This document shows, one piece after another, positions 63,742 to 64,000 of a DNA stretch of 64,000 bases. Both the position numbers and the translations under genes were made by a program. The stretch spans positions 62,001 through 126,000 of the forward strand of contig NZ_JAUOPD010000001.1 of the NCBI RefSeq assembly GCF_030546745.1, written 5' to 3'. The DNA comes from Thalassotalea sp. 1_MG-2023. GTDB taxonomy: Bacteria; Pseudomonadota; Gammaproteobacteria; Enterobacterales; Alteromonadaceae. The notes below the pieces were generated by a model, which worked only from the letters and a program-made list of their open reading frames with translations, searched no databases and was not told the origin of the DNA. Position 1 is the first letter of the stretch; the number at the start of each line of letters is the position of its first letter.

Positions 63742-64000
63742 TTAAAAATCCTTGGTGATTTTTAAGGTCACTCGACCTTCTTCATAATTAAACTGGGATG
63801 TAGAGCTACGATTTAAATGTCGTAAGTCCACCGATAAATTTAACGTTTTATTGAGTGACTTATTATACCCTAGGGTGATTGTTCTGTATCTATCTTCACG
63901 CTCGTTATCAGTATTTACTTGGAATTTACGCTCAGTATAAGAAGCCACAAACTTTACTGTAGAACGTCCACCAATTTTTCTAGATACTTCAAAAGATGTC
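63742..64000 (-). CDS. C-terminal part of an outer-membrane beta-barrel protein of the PEP-CTERM system, cut by window edge
   Basis: The minus-strand frame is open from the window edge to the stop at 63742-63744, about 85 residues. It shows alternating beta strands ending in an aromatic residue (YRTITLGYNKSLNKTLNLSVDLRHLNRSS, GRVTLKITKDF), as expected for the last strands of an outer-membrane barrel. Its place right before the XrtA-associated ATPase fits the TIGR03016-type PEP-CTERM-associated barrel protein. The name rests on context and the start lies outside the window. Confidence 0.75.
   Translation of the reverse strand, partial: TSFEVSRKIGGRSTVKFVASYTERKFQVNTDNEREDRYRTITLGYNKSLNKTLNLSVDLRHLNRSSTSQFNYEEGRVTLKITKDF

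Noticed and set aside
1-64000. CRISPR array, insertion sequence or prophage
   Set aside because: No regularly spaced repeats, no transposase, integrase or phage structural genes were recognised on either strand.

Overview
The window looks like the chromosome of a marine gammaproteobacterium of the order Alteromonadales, most like Colwelliaceae (Colwellia or Thalassotalea type). This is inferred from the AT-rich sequence, the gene order (kbl-tdh-glpE-glpG; lexA next to an aa3-type oxidase locus; comF facing bioH; ccoG-srkA-dsbA) and the close family matches. I used no database, so the family names are pattern recognition from the translated sequence.

Left part (1-12.6 kb), mostly housekeeping: threonine breakdown (kbl fragment, tdh), glpE/glpG, a FliL-like protein, ubiquinone genes ubiC-ubiA, and plsB. 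A CadC/ToxR-type membrane regulator stands opposite a two-gene exported-protein unit. lexA follows, with two perfect SOS boxes.

Middle (13-42 kb): a complete cytochrome c oxidase locus. Its subunit II carries two extra haem c domains. The assembly genes cox11, surf1, a degenerate Sco-like protein, ctaA, ctaB and sco are present, and an FNR-type site lies upstream. Next come a polysaccharide deacetylase, a MATE pump, nfuA, an M14 peptidase, comF/bioH, a flagellar-rod-like small protein paired with an HExxH protein, ccoG-srkA-dsbA, an SSB paralogue with two OB folds paired with a beta-propeller/SHOCT membrane protein, and a Fur-type iron-uptake operon (TonB receptor, PepSY membrane protein, two small membrane proteins). 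A tRNA-Arg(CCG) closes this part.

Right part (42.8-64 kb), accessory: an RND efflux pair is followed within 2 bases by the exosortase-system two-component genes prsK-prsR. Then comes a scar holding remnants of a beta-propeller phytase and an AraC-type regulator. A compact 2-aminoethylphosphonate (2-AEP) cluster follows: phnW on one strand; TonB receptor, MFS transporter, phnX, FAD oxidoreductase, PhnZ-like HD oxygenase and GntR/UTRA regulator on the other. Both transcription units start at an identical 12-bp palindrome, so the TonB receptor very probably belongs to the phosphonate regulon. The window ends in an exopolysaccharide/exosortase locus read leftwards: a beta-barrel protein (cut by the edge), the XrtA-associated ATPase, and an acyltransferase-SGNH gene interrupted by a ten-C tract that looks like a phase-variation switch or an indel.

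Strongest leads: the shared phosphonate operator and the unusual enzyme set behind it, the poly-C acyltransferase, the phytase/AraC scar, the di-haem subunit II, and the tandem-OB SSB paralogue.
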